Shown: positions 13,080 through 24,369 of the stretch, one piece after another
Layout: the number at the start of each line of letters is the position of its first letter
Numbering within the stretch: position 1 is the first letter of the stretch
Assembly: GCA_001692895.1 (NCBI GenBank)
Contig: KV748180.1
Coordinates: 4,555,805-4,619,804 of the forward strand
Direction: 5' to 3'
DNA: 64,000 bases
DNA from: Cenococcum geophilum 1.58
Taxonomy: Eukaryota; Ascomycota; Dothideomycetes; Gloniales; Gloniaceae
Position numbers and translations under genes: made by a program
The notes under the pieces: model-generated
The model's input: the letters and a program-made list of their open reading frames with translations, nothing else
What the model was told of the DNA's origin: nothing
Database searches by the model: none

Positions 13080-13360
13080 AAAACTTAAAAAAGGTAGCTA
13101 GGAAATAGAAGCAATTATCGCCTACTAGGATTGTACTAGATAACTATAGTACCTTATTAAATAGCTAGGATGGCTAAATAAGTATAATAAATAGAAATAC
13201 GAGACAGAACTTAAAAATTATTAATAACTGCTAGATAAGTACTATAAATAGAACACCCTAGCCTTATAGCTAAAGCGCAGGCGAAAAGTAAGCGCCGCTA
13301 TTAAAATATAAACTATATTAAAGCGAAGTAGAGGACGTCCTAAGGGATTAAAAAATAAGC
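13080..13360 (+). pseudogene. gypsy-1 chromodomain and AT-hook tail
   Basis: WEIEAIIAY followed by YLIK-stop-LGWLNKYNK and ETELKNY is a chromodomain. It would have directed integration to histone-methylated chromatin. About 20 codons later, KRSRGRPKGLKNK (about 13321-13359) is an AT-hook-like basic tail. Stops are at Trp or Gln positions. Confidence 0.85.
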
Positions 13361-13429
13361 AATAATTGCTATAAAAACTATAGCCTTAATTTAAAAAGCA
13401 CCCTTCCTAAACCTAGCCCATTACTCTAT

Positions 13430-14172
13430 ACTAGCTAAGCAGATTATTTATATATTAGAGAATAGGCCCGTCTATAACCAGGGTCTATTCAACTAAGGTC
13501 CACAACTTATTAGTGACCCGCTAGTAGTAATCTATACCAATAACTTATATACTATTCCACGTATATGCTACGTAGATAACGCATAAGGCTAAAGTATAGG
13601 TTAGCGGCGGGTCTAATAGGTATATAGCCTTACCGTCCTAATCTGGCTGTATGCAAATAACCTATAACCTACCCACGAAGTATATACAGCGCTACGCCGG
13701 TATAGCGTAAGGCTAAAGCAGGGTTAGTAACGGATTTAATAGGTATATAGCCTTACCGTTTATAAATCTAGCTATATATAAATAACCTACAACCTACTTA
13801 CGAGGTATTAGCAACCTACCTATATAAGCGAGCTTTAGAATATTTCTAGTCTACCGAATTTAGGTAACGGTATTAAGCTTCACTAACTCTACCTATTAAA
13901 TAGACCAATTAGGATTTTCTATACCGGGTATATAAAATTACTACTAGCTTGGTTAAATACGGGGGAGTCTTAGCAAGCTAAATCTAACTAATTAGACAAC
14001 TTTAACCGCCGGTCAAAGTTCCTTAATATCTTCGCGCCGCGTATATATACTACCTGTCTCTCTATACACAAAATTAAAACACTCTTTCCCCTCCAAATTT
14101 TTTCCTTACTAAGGTTTTTTATAGGGTTTTATTAAGGCTTAAGTATATAAAAGATTGGGGACAACCCTTTTT
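13430..14172 (+). other. gypsy-1 3' non-coding region
   Basis: No reading frame resembling a protein. It contains a 124-bp tandem duplication and leads into the polypurine tract. Confidence 0.7.
13581..13828. repeat. 124-bp tandem duplication in the gypsy-1 3' region
   Basis: Two direct copies begin at 13581 (GCATAAGGCTAAAG) and 13705 (GCGTAAGGCTAAAG). Both continue through AGGTATATAGCCTTACCGT. The differences I read are mostly C/T or A/G, as expected if RIP struck the copies separately. Confidence 0.85.
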
Positions 14173-14186
14173 AAAGGGGGGGGCAT
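14173..14186 (+). other. Polypurine tract of gypsy-1
   Basis: AAAGGGGGGGGCA lies immediately before the 3' LTR. It is the usual plus-strand primer site of LTR retrotransposons. Confidence 0.75.
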
Positions 14187-14410
14187 TATTAGGTAAAACC
14201 TAAGTAGATAGTTATATAGCTGTAAAGTATGGGCAACCCTAGGGCAACCTAGGGGTAACTCGCCTATAAGGCATGTGCTCTATACGTACCTAGGGAAAAC
14301 CCTTTCTACCTTACACACAGACTCCCCCTTTTCCCTTAAGGATTCGTCTCTGTCTATACAATATACCCTATTATTCTATTATTAGACTCCCTATCTATAT
14401 CCTTACCTCA
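14187..14410 (+). repeat. gypsy-1 3' LTR, left part
   Basis: It begins after the polypurine tract as TATTAGG, probably a RIP-altered TGTTAGG, and runs to the insertion point of X. The LTR appears to finish at 15448 after the second copy of the X target duplication (…CCTCACA). That gives an LTR of about 226 bp. No second LTR copy is in the window to confirm the ends. Confidence 0.6.
14395..14410. repeat. Left TSD of element X (16 bp)
   Basis: CTATATCCTTACCTCA is repeated exactly at 15431-15446. Confidence 0.88.
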
Positions 14411-15430
14411 AGCCGTCGAAATCGGACTCTGCACCTGTACGTGGTGACGGCTACGAACCTGGTCTTCGAAGTTCAGATCTAGAGCCAACGCAGAGACGTT
14501 GTATAGCGTGCGGATAGGACCTGGTGGTGGTTGTGGGCGTTAAGGGCGGTAGTGAAAAATTTTTCGGATGGTGAGATCTTGAAAACCACTACTATTGGCT
14601 CTCTATAATACGACAACTACTACGCTATTCTCCTATCTAGGGCACCTATACGATCCAACATGGATATACAGTTTTCGATAACATCCCCCGACCCCCAGTA
14701 GAAGGCATTAATAACCTCACATCGACGAATAAGTAAGCGCGAATAAACGAACGAACGAGCAAATATACGGCCCCTCCTAACCCCTAGGGCAATCGCCCGC
14801 GGAGCATGCGGTCACTCGCCGTACTGCCGTAATACTACTGAAACCGATAGCTGGATAACCCCGTACGGTTTTCCTTGTCTCCTCTTAGCAGAGTGGTGCC
14901 CTTAAAGAGGGCCTAGTGACTAGGGCCTAGGCACAAAAGATACCTAGATACACACACACATCCCGCTTTTGTCTTTTGGTATTAGGATGGTAGAACGGAT
15001 AAATCCCCCTTACGCCTTCGATAGGCCTTAGGGGGGGGGGGAGGCATAGCGTATATGGTAATAGTTAACAGGAGATAGTATATAGGGGGTAGTTAAGATA
15101 TGGGACACAACTATAAGTATACAGCAGTCGATCGGCAAGGCCTAACTAGGACGTAGTGAACCCTAGCTTTGGATAAGCTAGAGAAGGAAGTAGTGGTTTT
15201 TAAGGAGTTCAAAACATCTAAGGAGGAGGACGAGCAGTAGGCCCGCAGGGCCGCTATTACGTGTAGGCATGGCAATTTAGGGTTTTTCGTCCTACTAAGG
15301 TTGCTTGTAGGGTTTTTCCTCCCCCCTAATAGCAAGGGGTTTTTCCCGTCAATATTACTTTCCCCTTGTGTACGGAGTAGTCTGTATGGGCCTAGATAGG
15401 ATCCGTATTAGACGTTAATTAAAGAATCTA
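14411..15430 (+). mobile_element. X, short LINE-tailed element with low RIP
   Basis: 1,020 bp flanked by a perfect 16-bp duplication, a TSD length like those of the LINEs here. Its last 50 bases (about 15375-15420, GGAGTAGTCTGTATGGGCC and on to GACGTTAA) clearly resemble the LINE1 3' end (46425-46460). The body does not match LINE1 and keeps many CpA/TpG pairs, unlike everything around it. It is either a severely 5'-truncated LINE of a LINE1-related family or a non-autonomous element using a LINE1-like tail. It contains a (CA)n-type run near 14951 and a G run at about 15031-15040. Confidence 0.75.
15117..15330 (+). pseudogene. Unrecognised coding remnant in X
   Basis: A frame with few stops reads ALDKLEKEVVVFKEFKTS, then KEEDEQ-stop-ARRAAIT and GNLGFFVLL. 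The charged part could form a short coiled coil, and the tail is Pro/Phe-rich. The usual TAG-for-Gln/Trp pattern suggests this sense direction, not the open reverse frame. I do not recognise the family. It may be the C-terminal end of a LINE ORF. Confidence 0.35.
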
Positions 15431-15446
15431 CTATATCCTTACCTCA
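15431..15446. repeat. Right TSD of element X
   Basis: Exact copy of 14395-14410. The two bases after it (CA) probably finish the gypsy-1 LTR. Confidence 0.88.
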
Positions 15447-15448
15447 CA

Positions 15449-17513
15449 ATAATATATTAAGAAAACACCTAGATAAGTTTATTAGAGTATACCTTAATAA
15501 TAATATTATCTACTTAATAACTAAGGAAGAATATAGAGAATATATTAAATAGGTTTTAAAGAGACTATAAGAGGGATAGATGCTAGTAGCAATTAAAAAA
15601 TATATATTCTTAATAAGAAAGATTATTTTTATTAAATTTATTATTAAATTAAGATATATTAGTATAGACCTAAAGAATATTAAAGCTATAGTAAGTTGGT
15701 GGGAACTAGAGAATATAATATAGTTAATATTATTTTTAGAGTTTTATAACTACTATGGGAGGTTTATAGCATAGTAGTTAAAGAATATTAAGCTATTTAT
15801 AAGGCTTATAAAGAAAGAGGAACTATAGATATAGGGAAATAAGTAGAGGAAGCTATTTTAAGAACTTAAGGAGTTATTTACCTAAGAACTAATCCTTAAG
15901 ATTTACTAACTAGGATTAGAAACAGTTGTGGAAATAAATATATTAGACTTTATATTAGGAGTATACCTACTATTAAAGTATTAAAATATATAGCATCTAG
16001 TAGTATACTATAGTTAAAAGATAACGCCGTTAGAGTTAAACTACAACATCTATAATAAGGAGTTATTAGGTATAGTTATAGTACTTAAAAAATAAAAAGC
16101 ATTCTTATAAGGTATAAGAAAACTATTTATAGTTAAAATGGACTATAAGAACCTAGCGGGGTTCTTAATAATAAAAGAACTTAATTAAAGATAAGTTAAA
16201 TAGGTAGAAATACTTATAGAATACTATTTTAAGATTTAGTATACTAAAGGTATAGAGAATGCGAGAGCCGACGTGTTAAGTAAAAAGGCTAAATTATAGA
16301 ATAATAAGAAACTATTAGGGGCAATACTACGTAAAGACGAAAATGGATTAATTAGGTATAATTACCTAAAGTTAATAGTAACCAATAAACTACCAGAAAG
16401 CGATTAGATAAAAAAGATCTATAAATTATAGTAAAAGGGCCTAAAAATAGACTAGTATAAGCGGAGAACGAATATATATATCCTAAGGGGAATTATAGAA
16501 GAATTTATTAAAGATTTCTATAAGGGAATAATAGAGCCTAAGGGTTAGTATTAAGACTTTAAAAGGAGTATATTATTAATAGAATATAAGGCTTAGTAAG
16601 AAATTTTATAAAGGAATGCTTAGATTGCTAAAGAAATAAGCTAATAAGACATTAGCCGTATAAAAAGCTATAGTCTATTAAAATACTAGAGAAACTATAA
16701 GAGACTTTATTATAGGACTTTATTATAAAGTTACTAAAATTAAAAGATTTTATTACTAGATAGAATATAATATAATTCTTATAATAGTGGAAAAGTATAC
16801 TAAATAAGGCTATTTTATAGCATGTATAAAAGAAACCTTAGTAAAAAATATTACTAGAATCTATATAAAGGAAGTATTTATAAGATATAAAGCACTAGGT
16901 AAGATTATATTAGATAGAGACCTAAGATTTATAATAGCATTTTAGAAAGTATTTTTAGCGGAATAAGGGGTTTGCGCAGTAATATTAATAGCGTATTATC
17001 CGCAGACAGACGGTTAAATAGAAAGATTAAATTAAATACTAAAGCAGTATCTAAAGCATTATATTAATTACGTATAGAATAATTAGGTATTATTATTACT
17101 AGTTATATAGTTTATATATAATATAACACTATAAAAAGGTAGAGAGATATTACCTTTTAAGGCGAATTAGGGATATAAGCCTAGAATATCGTTATTACTA
17201 TAATAAGTAAAAATGATAAGCAGTATAGTAAAGTAAAGGATCGGGACTTTAATAAATTTTTATAAGGACCTCTACTTTATAATAAAGTTAGTATAAAATA
17301 AAAATAAAAATATTATAATGCTAAGAGATCTAAGGGACTAGATCTAAAGAGGGGGAATAAAGTATAGCTATTATATAAAAATTTTACGAGGTAATAACTA
17401 AGTAAGAAGTTAGACTATATTAAACTAGAACTATTTAAAATTATAAAAAAGATTTTAAAAGTTATATATAGACTTAACTTACTAGTAAGAATAAAGATTT
17501 ACCCTATATAGTA
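15449..17513 (+). mobile_element. gypsy-2 segment I: RT C-terminal half, RNase H, integrase
   Basis: This starts abruptly within RT (NNILRKHLDKFI), then VYLNN at about 15490-15504, a YLDD with both Asp changed to Asn. RNase H follows (YNIYNKELLGIV), then integrase with LDRDLRF and IERLN intact. It matches gypsy-3 (- strand, 24586-32536) throughout, so both are one family. It breaks at the LINE1-B target site, in a peptide (RIKIYPI) that resumes at 23134. Stops are TAG/TAA. It is the host of nearly all insertions from here to 49158. Confidence 0.88.
17500..17513. repeat. Left TSD of LINE1-B (14 bp)
   Basis: TACCCTATATAGTA recurs exactly at 23134-23147. Confidence 0.9.
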
Positions 17514-18125
17514 ATAATAATAATTTATTGCTTAACGTCTGATTTGGATCCCTATTGGGCCTACGTAAACTACTCCTTATATATATATAGGGAGAAAACT
17601 CTATTTAAGAAAACCCCGTAATCTATCTCTCTGCCTTTTAAAACTCGCCTATAAGGCGCCTACAGGGCGCCTATAAGTCACCTATAGTGCTTTTACTACC
17701 TTACTTTTTAACCTTTTTAAGAACTACTGCTGCCGTAACAAGCCTACGGACGCGCTAGTATTGCATACTTTACTCTACTACTATAGAGTTATTAGGGGGC
17801 GCCTATTACTCGCCCCCCCCTACCCTCTATTATTATTTCCCTTATAACCTAGAACTAGTTTAGTATATTTTAGCTAATAAGCTACTAGGTAACCGCCTTA
17901 AGGCCTTTTTATATTAAGAGTAGTATATTATAGTTCTTTATGCTAGCTACTAAGAGTATTACTTCTTAGTTAGTATATAAGGGGCATAATAGTATTATAT
18001 GTTTTAGTGTCTGTCTTAGCTAGCTATATTTATATCTTAGGCTACCTACTAAAATACCTACCTAGTAGAGCTAGTCTTTTAGTTCTATTATTCCTATTCT
18101 TAAGAGTATTACTATTATATTTTCT

Positions 18126-18158
18126 NCCTTNNTTANGCCTTCTTANAGCNNTANAGTN
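18126..18158. other. Cluster of N bases in LINE1-B
   Basis: Scattered unresolved bases lie within the antisense of the ORF2 C-terminal region. The assembly is uncertain here. Confidence 0.95.
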
Positions 18159-18600
18159 TTTACCCCCTATAGCGTTAACTATGCTACGGCCTAGGTTCCT
18201 CTTACCTTAGTTAGCCTCTATACCTTTAACTCCTATACGCCTCTTTAGCGTTAGTCTAACTAGTATTATATTATAGTAGATGGTTTCCTAGCATTCTTTT
18301 ATACTTTGCTTTAGCTCCTTTCTCTTTTTTACTATTGTCTTTACTAGCCTCTTATGCGTTTCCCTTCCTTCTCTATATAGGCCTAGGCCCTAAAGCAGCA
18401 CTATTCTTTTTCTACTTTCTTTACTTATTTCTCTAATATATCTTCCCTACTTTAGGGTTATTAGTTTATTCTCCTATAGGGCGCCCTAAGGTCCCTCTAT
18501 AGTTTATTTAGGCATATCTTAATATACTTTATAATATTAGAGTTACGTTTATTTTACGCCCTTTATATTGCAGCGGCTTTAATATATAGTTATAGGGGGG

Positions 18601-21470
18601 GAATATCAGCTTCCTTCTTAAGTAGTGCTATGGCCGTTCGCTTATATACGCCTATTATACTCTAGAGGTAGGCTATTTAGACCTTTTAGAGTGGTTTAAG
18701 GAGCGACTTAGGGGGGCCTTTTTAGACTCACTAATGGCCTAAATACTGGACCTATATATTATGGTTGGCCGGATAACTACTATATATAGTAGGCGTAACC
18801 TCTAAAAGTATAGACCCTATATAGAATTGACGATCCTAGATAATATAATATACTATACTTAGCCCTTACGGGCCGCTTATACCGCATATACGCTTTACTA
18901 AAGCTTACTATTTACCTATACTTCTAATACCCTTTAGCCCTAAACTAGTTAACCCTTAAAGCCTTAGATGTAAATTATATGCTAGAGATCTGTAAATTAG
19001 TTACGTTTTCTTATAAAATAGATTAGCTGGTATTTCTTTAGTAAGAATTGGACTCTATATCGTCGTGCCTATTCTATATAGATATTATAAACTTTCTTTA
19101 GTATTCTGCAATTCTCTACGGCTATTAGCCCGTATATAATTAGGTTTATATTATTAATAAAGCCTATCCCCTAGGTTGCCCCTTCCTTAAAGAAGTTAAG
19201 TAGGTTACTTATAAAGAAAAGGAAGAGTATAGGTAAGAGGGGTAATTCTTATAGTATTCCTATTATAACTATAATAGGGGGGCTCTGGTATCCGCTAAAG
19301 ATTAATAATATTTCTTTCTAGCCTATAAACCCTTAAACAAATTATATAATCTATTCTAAAAAGCCTTTTACCGTAAGGATGTATAGGAAACGCTTATAGG
19401 GTACGTTATCGTAGGCGCCGCTAATATTTAGGCTAAGCATTAATACTACAAAGTCCCTTTATATCGCCTATGTAGATTTAATAGTGGTAGCGAGTAGTAT
19501 AAGTACTAATAGTGTTAAGCGGTTCTTTCTTACCCCTATTTAGCTCTATAGTAGTAGGGCGTATTCCTTAGCCGTATCTACTATATAGTCCGCTATTACC
19601 TTTTCTAAGATCTTACTAAGGGTGTTTTCTAAGGCAATAGGGCGGTAGCTTTCTAAGATTAAATAATCTGCTTTACTTTCTTTTTATAAAACAACTATTA
19701 TTATAGATCTTCTAAGTCGCGGGTAGTAGCCTATAGTAAAGTATACTTTAGCTATATCTATAAGCTAGGGTGCTATAAGTAATCCATAGGTCTTTAGGGC
19801 CTTATTTAGAATCCTATCTGGTCCTAGTACTATATTATTTAAAAGGCGGCTAATAGTTCTGGCTATTTCCTCTATTGTTATATCGCTGTTGACCTACAGG
19901 CGAGTCACTAGTATTTTACCTATAATGTTACTAAGGTCTACTAAAGCCAGTTAGGGGAAGAACCTTTTTATAAGGATCTTTACCTTCTTATTGTTATTAT
20001 TAGTGGCCTATAATTCCTCTGCTCTTTATAGGGATAGTAGGTATAAGTCTTCTGCTAATCGCCCTGCCTTTTTCTTTACCTATTTTATTATAGCCCACAG
20101 GCCCTTATTATAGGGGAGGCTTAGGTTAAAAGTATACTCATTTATAAACTGTCTCTAGTTATTCCTTCTTTTTTTAGGGTATTCTTTAACTAGTTTCTTA
20201 TGTCTTTATATTATCTCTTATCTTTAGGATTATAGCTACTTAAGTATTTCCTTTTTACTTATTGTTAGCTAGCTATAAGAACCGCGCATTATAAAGACTA
20301 TACGTATTACGCATAGGGGCCTAGTCCTAAGACTAGGCAGTGCTCTTTTAACCCGTTTTTAATTACTGCCTAGATCCTTTTTAGTCTTTAGTTAATTTCC
20401 TTAGGGGTGGCTAATAAGCCTTACTTATTTAGTATTAGGTGGATTTCTTCTAGGTCTTAGAGTTATTGTTTAACTATATTAAAAAAGCTGTTTATCTTAA
20501 GCATCCTTATTATATATCTTTTGCTATTTAGTTATCCCTTAATATCTAAATCTAGCTGTATTTAGATGGGGATATAGTTTAAAGTAAGTGCTTATTTTTC
20601 TTTAGGGTTATACCTTTTAAGTCTCTAGTATAGGCCTTCGTCTATAAATATAAGGTTAATTATACTTTTAGTAGATCCTTATTACTATATAATTGCTCTA
20701 GGGGGGGTAGCTAGCTTAAGGCCCTAGGTGTCTATAGCTTTTAGTAGGTACTTTACCTATTATTTAGTAGTAACGTGGATACCCCCCTACTATGGGTAGT
20801 AGAGATTTATATCTCCTAATAAAATAGACCCCATACCCTTAGCTTTAAGTAAGCTTATTACTAATATAATATTCTCTATTTATAGGACCCCTTTAACCCT
20901 AGGGTTATATATATTAATAATTTATACCGGTCCTCTATATATCTAGATTATTATAACTATAATATTTAGATTAACTGCCTGCTATAACTATAAGGATAGG
21001 CTAATAGTCTTACTAATTATAAAGTACATGCGTATAACTGCTTTTGGTTTATATAGGAGCTAAAATTCTTAGGGGCAGTATATTAATTATATATAGGTAT
21101 TATAGTACAGCTCTTATATAGTAAGGATAGAGTATTTCTCTAGGTCTAGGCTATCTAGTAAGGGCCTTATAAGACGGTGGTTTATATTACTATAGTTATA
21201 CTATATAATAGATAGGTGGCGGACCCCTAGTAAGGGTCCTTTACCTCTCCGTTATTCCTTACTTCTTCTATTTCTACTTTCTCTAAAATATTTAAAACTT
21301 CTATTTCTTGTGTTTATACCCTCGTTACTACTTATTTTATATAGAGCTTTCTATTTCCGTATTTTATATTTCTACTAGCGCTTCTATATCTAAATCTGTT
21401 ATTATTTCCAGTTCTTCCCCTATTTTTACTAGTTAGCTATACGCCCTTTAAAAGTTGGCTGCAAGTGTTA
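18601..21470 (-). pseudogene. LINE1-B ORF2 (endonuclease and reverse transcriptase)
   Basis: This is the reverse complement of the LINE1-C ORF2 at about 42600-45560. It is recognisable block by block, for example the IPQGSPLSP region and the GPDRI region near 19800. It is inactivated by TAG/TAA. Its functions are inferred from LINE1-C, where the motifs are listed. Confidence 0.8.
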
Positions 21471-23133
21471 TATTTACTGTGTTAAGTCTAATTCTTAATT
21501 ATCCTAGTCTTAAGCTTACTACAGCTGTTTATAAGGGTCTTCCTATAGGGCGTCCTCTCCCTTATATTCCCTATAACCCTTATATCCCTATATAGTCTAG
21601 TAATATCGCATAGCGTTACTTCTAGCCCGTTAAGGCTTAGGATATCTAGCCTAGCCCCCTAGTATTAAAGGTAGGAAATGCTAGAAAGGCACCTACGCCC
21701 CCTTAGCTTATTACTTATTATTTCTATTTATATAACCTTATATATAATTATTCCCATAGCTATTAAGCCCTTACCTTCCGTCTCCTATATTTAATCCAGT
21801 TTTCTCTCTCTTACGCCTTATATATGCTTTAGTAGCAGTTTATATATTTTATTTAGTCTTAATTTAAGTAGTGTCTTATATTATAGGGGCCTATATAGTG
21901 GCCGCAGCACACCTATACTGCGTATATGGATTAGGTATATCCCTATTATATATAGCAATAGTATTATTCTAGGCGTAGTCTATAGTTATAGAGCCTTATA
22001 TTATATATAAGGCCGTTTATAATTATTCCTTTTTAGATAAGGAGTTTTTGCATTTCTAGTATATATATGCTAACAATAAGGGAGCTATGCGTTTGTTTAT
22101 CGTCTCCCTAGCAAGTCTTTAGCGACCCTTATATCCTCTTATTATTTTTATTATTTACTTGGTTTATATTTTTCTATTAAAGCTATTAGATTTAGGTAAT
22201 CTTAAATTCTAGTATAAGGCGTTCCGTTTATCTTAATATTTTCTATATAATTATTACGTTATCTACCTAGCGTTTCTTTTTTACCCTAAAGCTTATAGGG
22301 ACCGCTAGGACTTTAACTAGGTAATCCTTATAGAGTACTTTTATGCCAATACGTTCTCCTAGCCTATCCCTTACCCTTATAGCTCGTTTCTTTGCCTATT
22401 AGTCCTTTAGGGTAACTCTAATATCTCCGCTCCTAAGGTATTGGACTATAATAGCATTGTAAACCTCTTTATAGATTTCTATAAGAACTTCTATTTCTAA
22501 TTATCCTCTAAGCCCCTCTACTTTTTCTATATATTGTAATATTATAATTATATACCCGGTTATTATCTTAAGGGGGGTAAGTTCCCTATACTATAGAAGC
22601 GCAGCTATAGTGGCCTAGGTGCGGTTCGCCAGTAAGGGGGGTTTTATTTATTTTTAATTTTGCTTAGCCGTTAGAGGATTTAATTAAGGGTTTACTAGAG
22701 GGGCGCCTAAGGTTCGCTAAACTAGCGGAGCTATTCTACTAGCTATATTAGATCGTTATAGCTAACAGTTACTCCCCTACAATTTTAGGTCCTAGACACG
22801 TCTAGTAGGCTTTATATTTTATTAAATACCTTTTTAATAAAGGTATTTCCGCTTTATAGTGTAGTATTCGCCCGTCTTTATTATAGAGGGCCATTACTAG
22901 GCGTAGTTTTAGCGGTCGCGCGTAAGTGCGAACCACCATTGTTTAATGTATAACTCCCCTATAATATATATATCTTAGGGGGGTTCTCTAGGTGTTTTAT
23001 AGGGTTCTTTTAGTTAGTTTTAGTCTTTTTGGGCTAGGTGCAGTAAGAGCTCCTTAAGAATCTTCTAAGGATTATATTATAGGACCCTAGGTCTAGGATA
23101 TAAAAGGGGATACTATATTAGCGTCGTCTATTA

Positions 23134-23176
23134 TACCCTATATAGTATATTATAATACTAGAGCTAGTATATAGAG
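23134..23176 (+). mobile_element. gypsy-2 segment II
   Basis: This short piece resumes the peptide interrupted at 17499 (YPI-stop-YIIILELVYR). The equivalent in gypsy-3 is MLKLVYRN. It begins with the right TSD of LINE1-B (23134-23147) and ends with the left TSD of element G (ATATAGAG, 23169-23176). Confidence 0.8.
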
Positions 23177-23908
23177 TTTTTTATTTATTTTTATTTTTTA
23201 TTTTTTATATCCATTATATTATACTACGTATAATACTGCGCATACAGCCTCTAGGCTATAGCGCTATAGTCCTATATATATAAATCCTTCTAAGGCAGCT
23301 TAATATACACTAGTAACTAAGTAGACACTTTAGCTTGGTTTTAAAATGCTATGGGAGCTCTAGCTGCTAGTGTTTTTTCTTTCTAGTATTTTGCTTACTA
23401 ATATCCAGTTTCGCACTAAGGAAGTCCTAGCTCTTTTATCTATTTCTACTATATTCTGCCGTTTTTAGAGTAGAAAAAGCGCTCTAAAAGATAGATTTTA
23501 ATTTTAATAAAATAGTTTTATATATAAGAATAAGAGAAACCTAATAGCTTACTAGCTTAGAAGCAGCTACTAATTACCCCTATATGACTTTTTTTTTGGA
23601 ATTCTATACCCTATGTCTTCTCCTTACTTAAGAAAAGGGTAGGGAATTAGGAATTAGTAGGTACTCTCCCTAAAAGTAACCTACTAATAGTATTTTATAA
23701 GGGCGAACCTTATTACATAAACCCACTCCTATAGGAAATTTTTTACGAGGTTGTCTGTATAGGGTATAAATACTAATTCGCCTATACACCTTATATTTTA
23801 CGTGCTAAAGTAATACAGGCCGGCCTCTTTCCCCCTACTATAGCTACCCTTAGTGCATCTGCGGTACGCCTATAGTGCGGTGTTATGTAGTATATTATAG
23901 TAGTAGTA

Positions 23909-24010
23909 GTAGAGGTTGTTTATAGCGTGGGCTACAGACTAGTTATAGTAGAGGTTGTCTATAGCGCGACGGCTACAGACTAGTTGTGGTAGAGGTCGTC
24001 TATAGTAGCG
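23909..24010. repeat. About 40-bp tandem repeat in G
   Basis: Units start GTAGAGGT and contain CTACAGACTAGTT. There are two full copies (23909-23947 and 23948-23988) and a partial third. Confidence 0.8.
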
Positions 24011-24050
24011 TCTGCGGTATATCTACGGCGCCCTTACCGTATAGTAGATT

Positions 24051-24140
24051 GGCTATCTATAGTAAACTAGCTATAGGGAGGGCTATCTATAGTAGACTAG
24101 TTGTAGGGAAGGCTGTCTACAGTAGACTAGTTATAGTAGA
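24051..24140. repeat. 30-bp tandem repeat in G, three copies
   Basis: Exact 30-base spacing at 24051, 24081 and 24111. Each unit starts GGCTATCTAT or GGCTGTCTAC and contains AGTAGACTAG or AGTAAACTAG. Confidence 0.88.
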
Positions 24141-24235
24141 ATAGTTAGTTGCGGTGGTAACGCGTCGCAGTAACGCGTCTTTAGGGGCTATATAGCCAGC
24201 GACGCCCTAGCGATAACGGCGGAAATAAAAGGTAA

Positions 24236-24369
24236 ATATAGAGATATAGAGCTACTAGTTTATAAAGTAAATATCTATTAAGGATAAGAAGAAGATAAAT
24301 AGTAGGTTTTAAAGAATATTGGTTATAAAGATATTAATAATAAAATATAGTATAAAGTAAAGTAGATAG
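24236..24369 (+). mobile_element. gypsy-2 segment III: start of chromodomain
   Basis: The frame reads DIELLVYKVNIY, then WVLKNIGYKDINNKI and YKVK-stop-I. The gypsy-3 equivalent is PPVYKADIYRG followed by WQVLKIVNYKDIND. It stops at the LINE2-EF target site, and the chromodomain resumes at 48146. Confidence 0.82.
24359..24369. repeat. Left TSD of LINE2-EF
   Basis: AAAGTAGATAG recurs at 48146-48156, where it merges with the A-rich LINE tail. The gypsy-2 chromodomain frame resumes correctly across the two copies. Confidence 0.8.

Larger units (their letters stand above)
9141..13380 (+). pseudogene. gypsy-1 pol (protease, RT, RNase H, integrase, chromodomain)
   Basis: An aspartic-protease-like region precedes the RT (RLYTLYNNRYQINLI, about 9183-9228). 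The RT opens near 10030 (YTIDLEEGKTPL), with [11 protein letters not shown] at about 10210-10245. The active-site motif is VYLDNILIYL (about 10499-10530), a YLDD with the second Asp changed to Asn. The RNase H has VITNTSNYIYSDILL (about 11011-11056), with Asp to Asn. The integrase follows from about 11690. Frames are continuous over long distances with TAG/TAA interruptions and an occasional shift. Neighbours are gag upstream and a non-coding tail downstream. Confidence 0.9.
8414..15448 (+). mobile_element. gypsy-1, Ty3/gypsy retrotransposon (main visible part)
   Basis: Chromodomain-bearing Ty3/gypsy element with the order gag, protease, RT, RNase H, integrase, chromodomain, 3' non-coding, polypurine tract and 3' LTR. 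Its gag begins at about 1623, left of LINE2-D. Its 5' LTR is out of view. The 3' LTR (from about 14187) is interrupted by element X and appears to end in CACA at 15448. Beyond that, the sequence jumps into the middle of the gypsy-2 RT, so gypsy-1 appears to be inserted in gypsy-2. The missing front half of gypsy-2 would lie left of the window. The 5-bp duplication expected there cannot be checked. Confidence 0.85.
17514..23133 (-). mobile_element. LINE1-B, near full-length Tad1-like LINE
   Basis: A 5.6-kb LINE1 copy on the - strand. Its 3' end is at the left with an (ATT)n-type tail, and its 5' end is at the right. It is homologous to LINE1-C over ORF1 and ORF2 and is bounded by a perfect 14-bp TSD. 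The antisense of RT motif B and the C-terminal Cys-rich end can be aligned to LINE1-C. Both ORFs are riddled with TAG/TAA on the coding strand. The last 81 bases before the TSD at the 5' end (23053-23133) do not match LINE1-A or LINE1-C. It interrupts the gypsy-2 segment just before its chromodomain region. Confidence 0.9.
23177..24235 (-). mobile_element. G, LINE2-tailed non-autonomous composite
   Basis: 1,059 bp between two copies of ATATAGAG (23169-23176 and 24236-24243). On the - strand its last 400 bases (23177-23570) resemble the LINE2 3' end, including the A-rich tail, but are more diverged than LINE2-EF. The front 650 bases (23580-24235) have no LINE2 counterpart and contain 40-bp and 30-bp tandem repeats. 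No reading frame was recognised. It was probably mobilised by LINE2 enzymes. It could also be a chimeric, 5'-switched LINE2 insertion. Confidence 0.7.

Noticed and set aside
15111..15335. 74-codon open stretch on the - strand in element X
   Set aside because: The + strand frame shows the Gln/Trp-to-stop pattern of a decayed protein. The reverse frame is low-complexity and has no family resemblance.
18007..18210. 67-codon open stretch on the + strand
   Set aside because: It is antisense to the C-terminal part of LINE1-B ORF2. The same antisense stretch occurs at 45779-45985 in LINE1-C, so its apparent conservation is that of the LINE.
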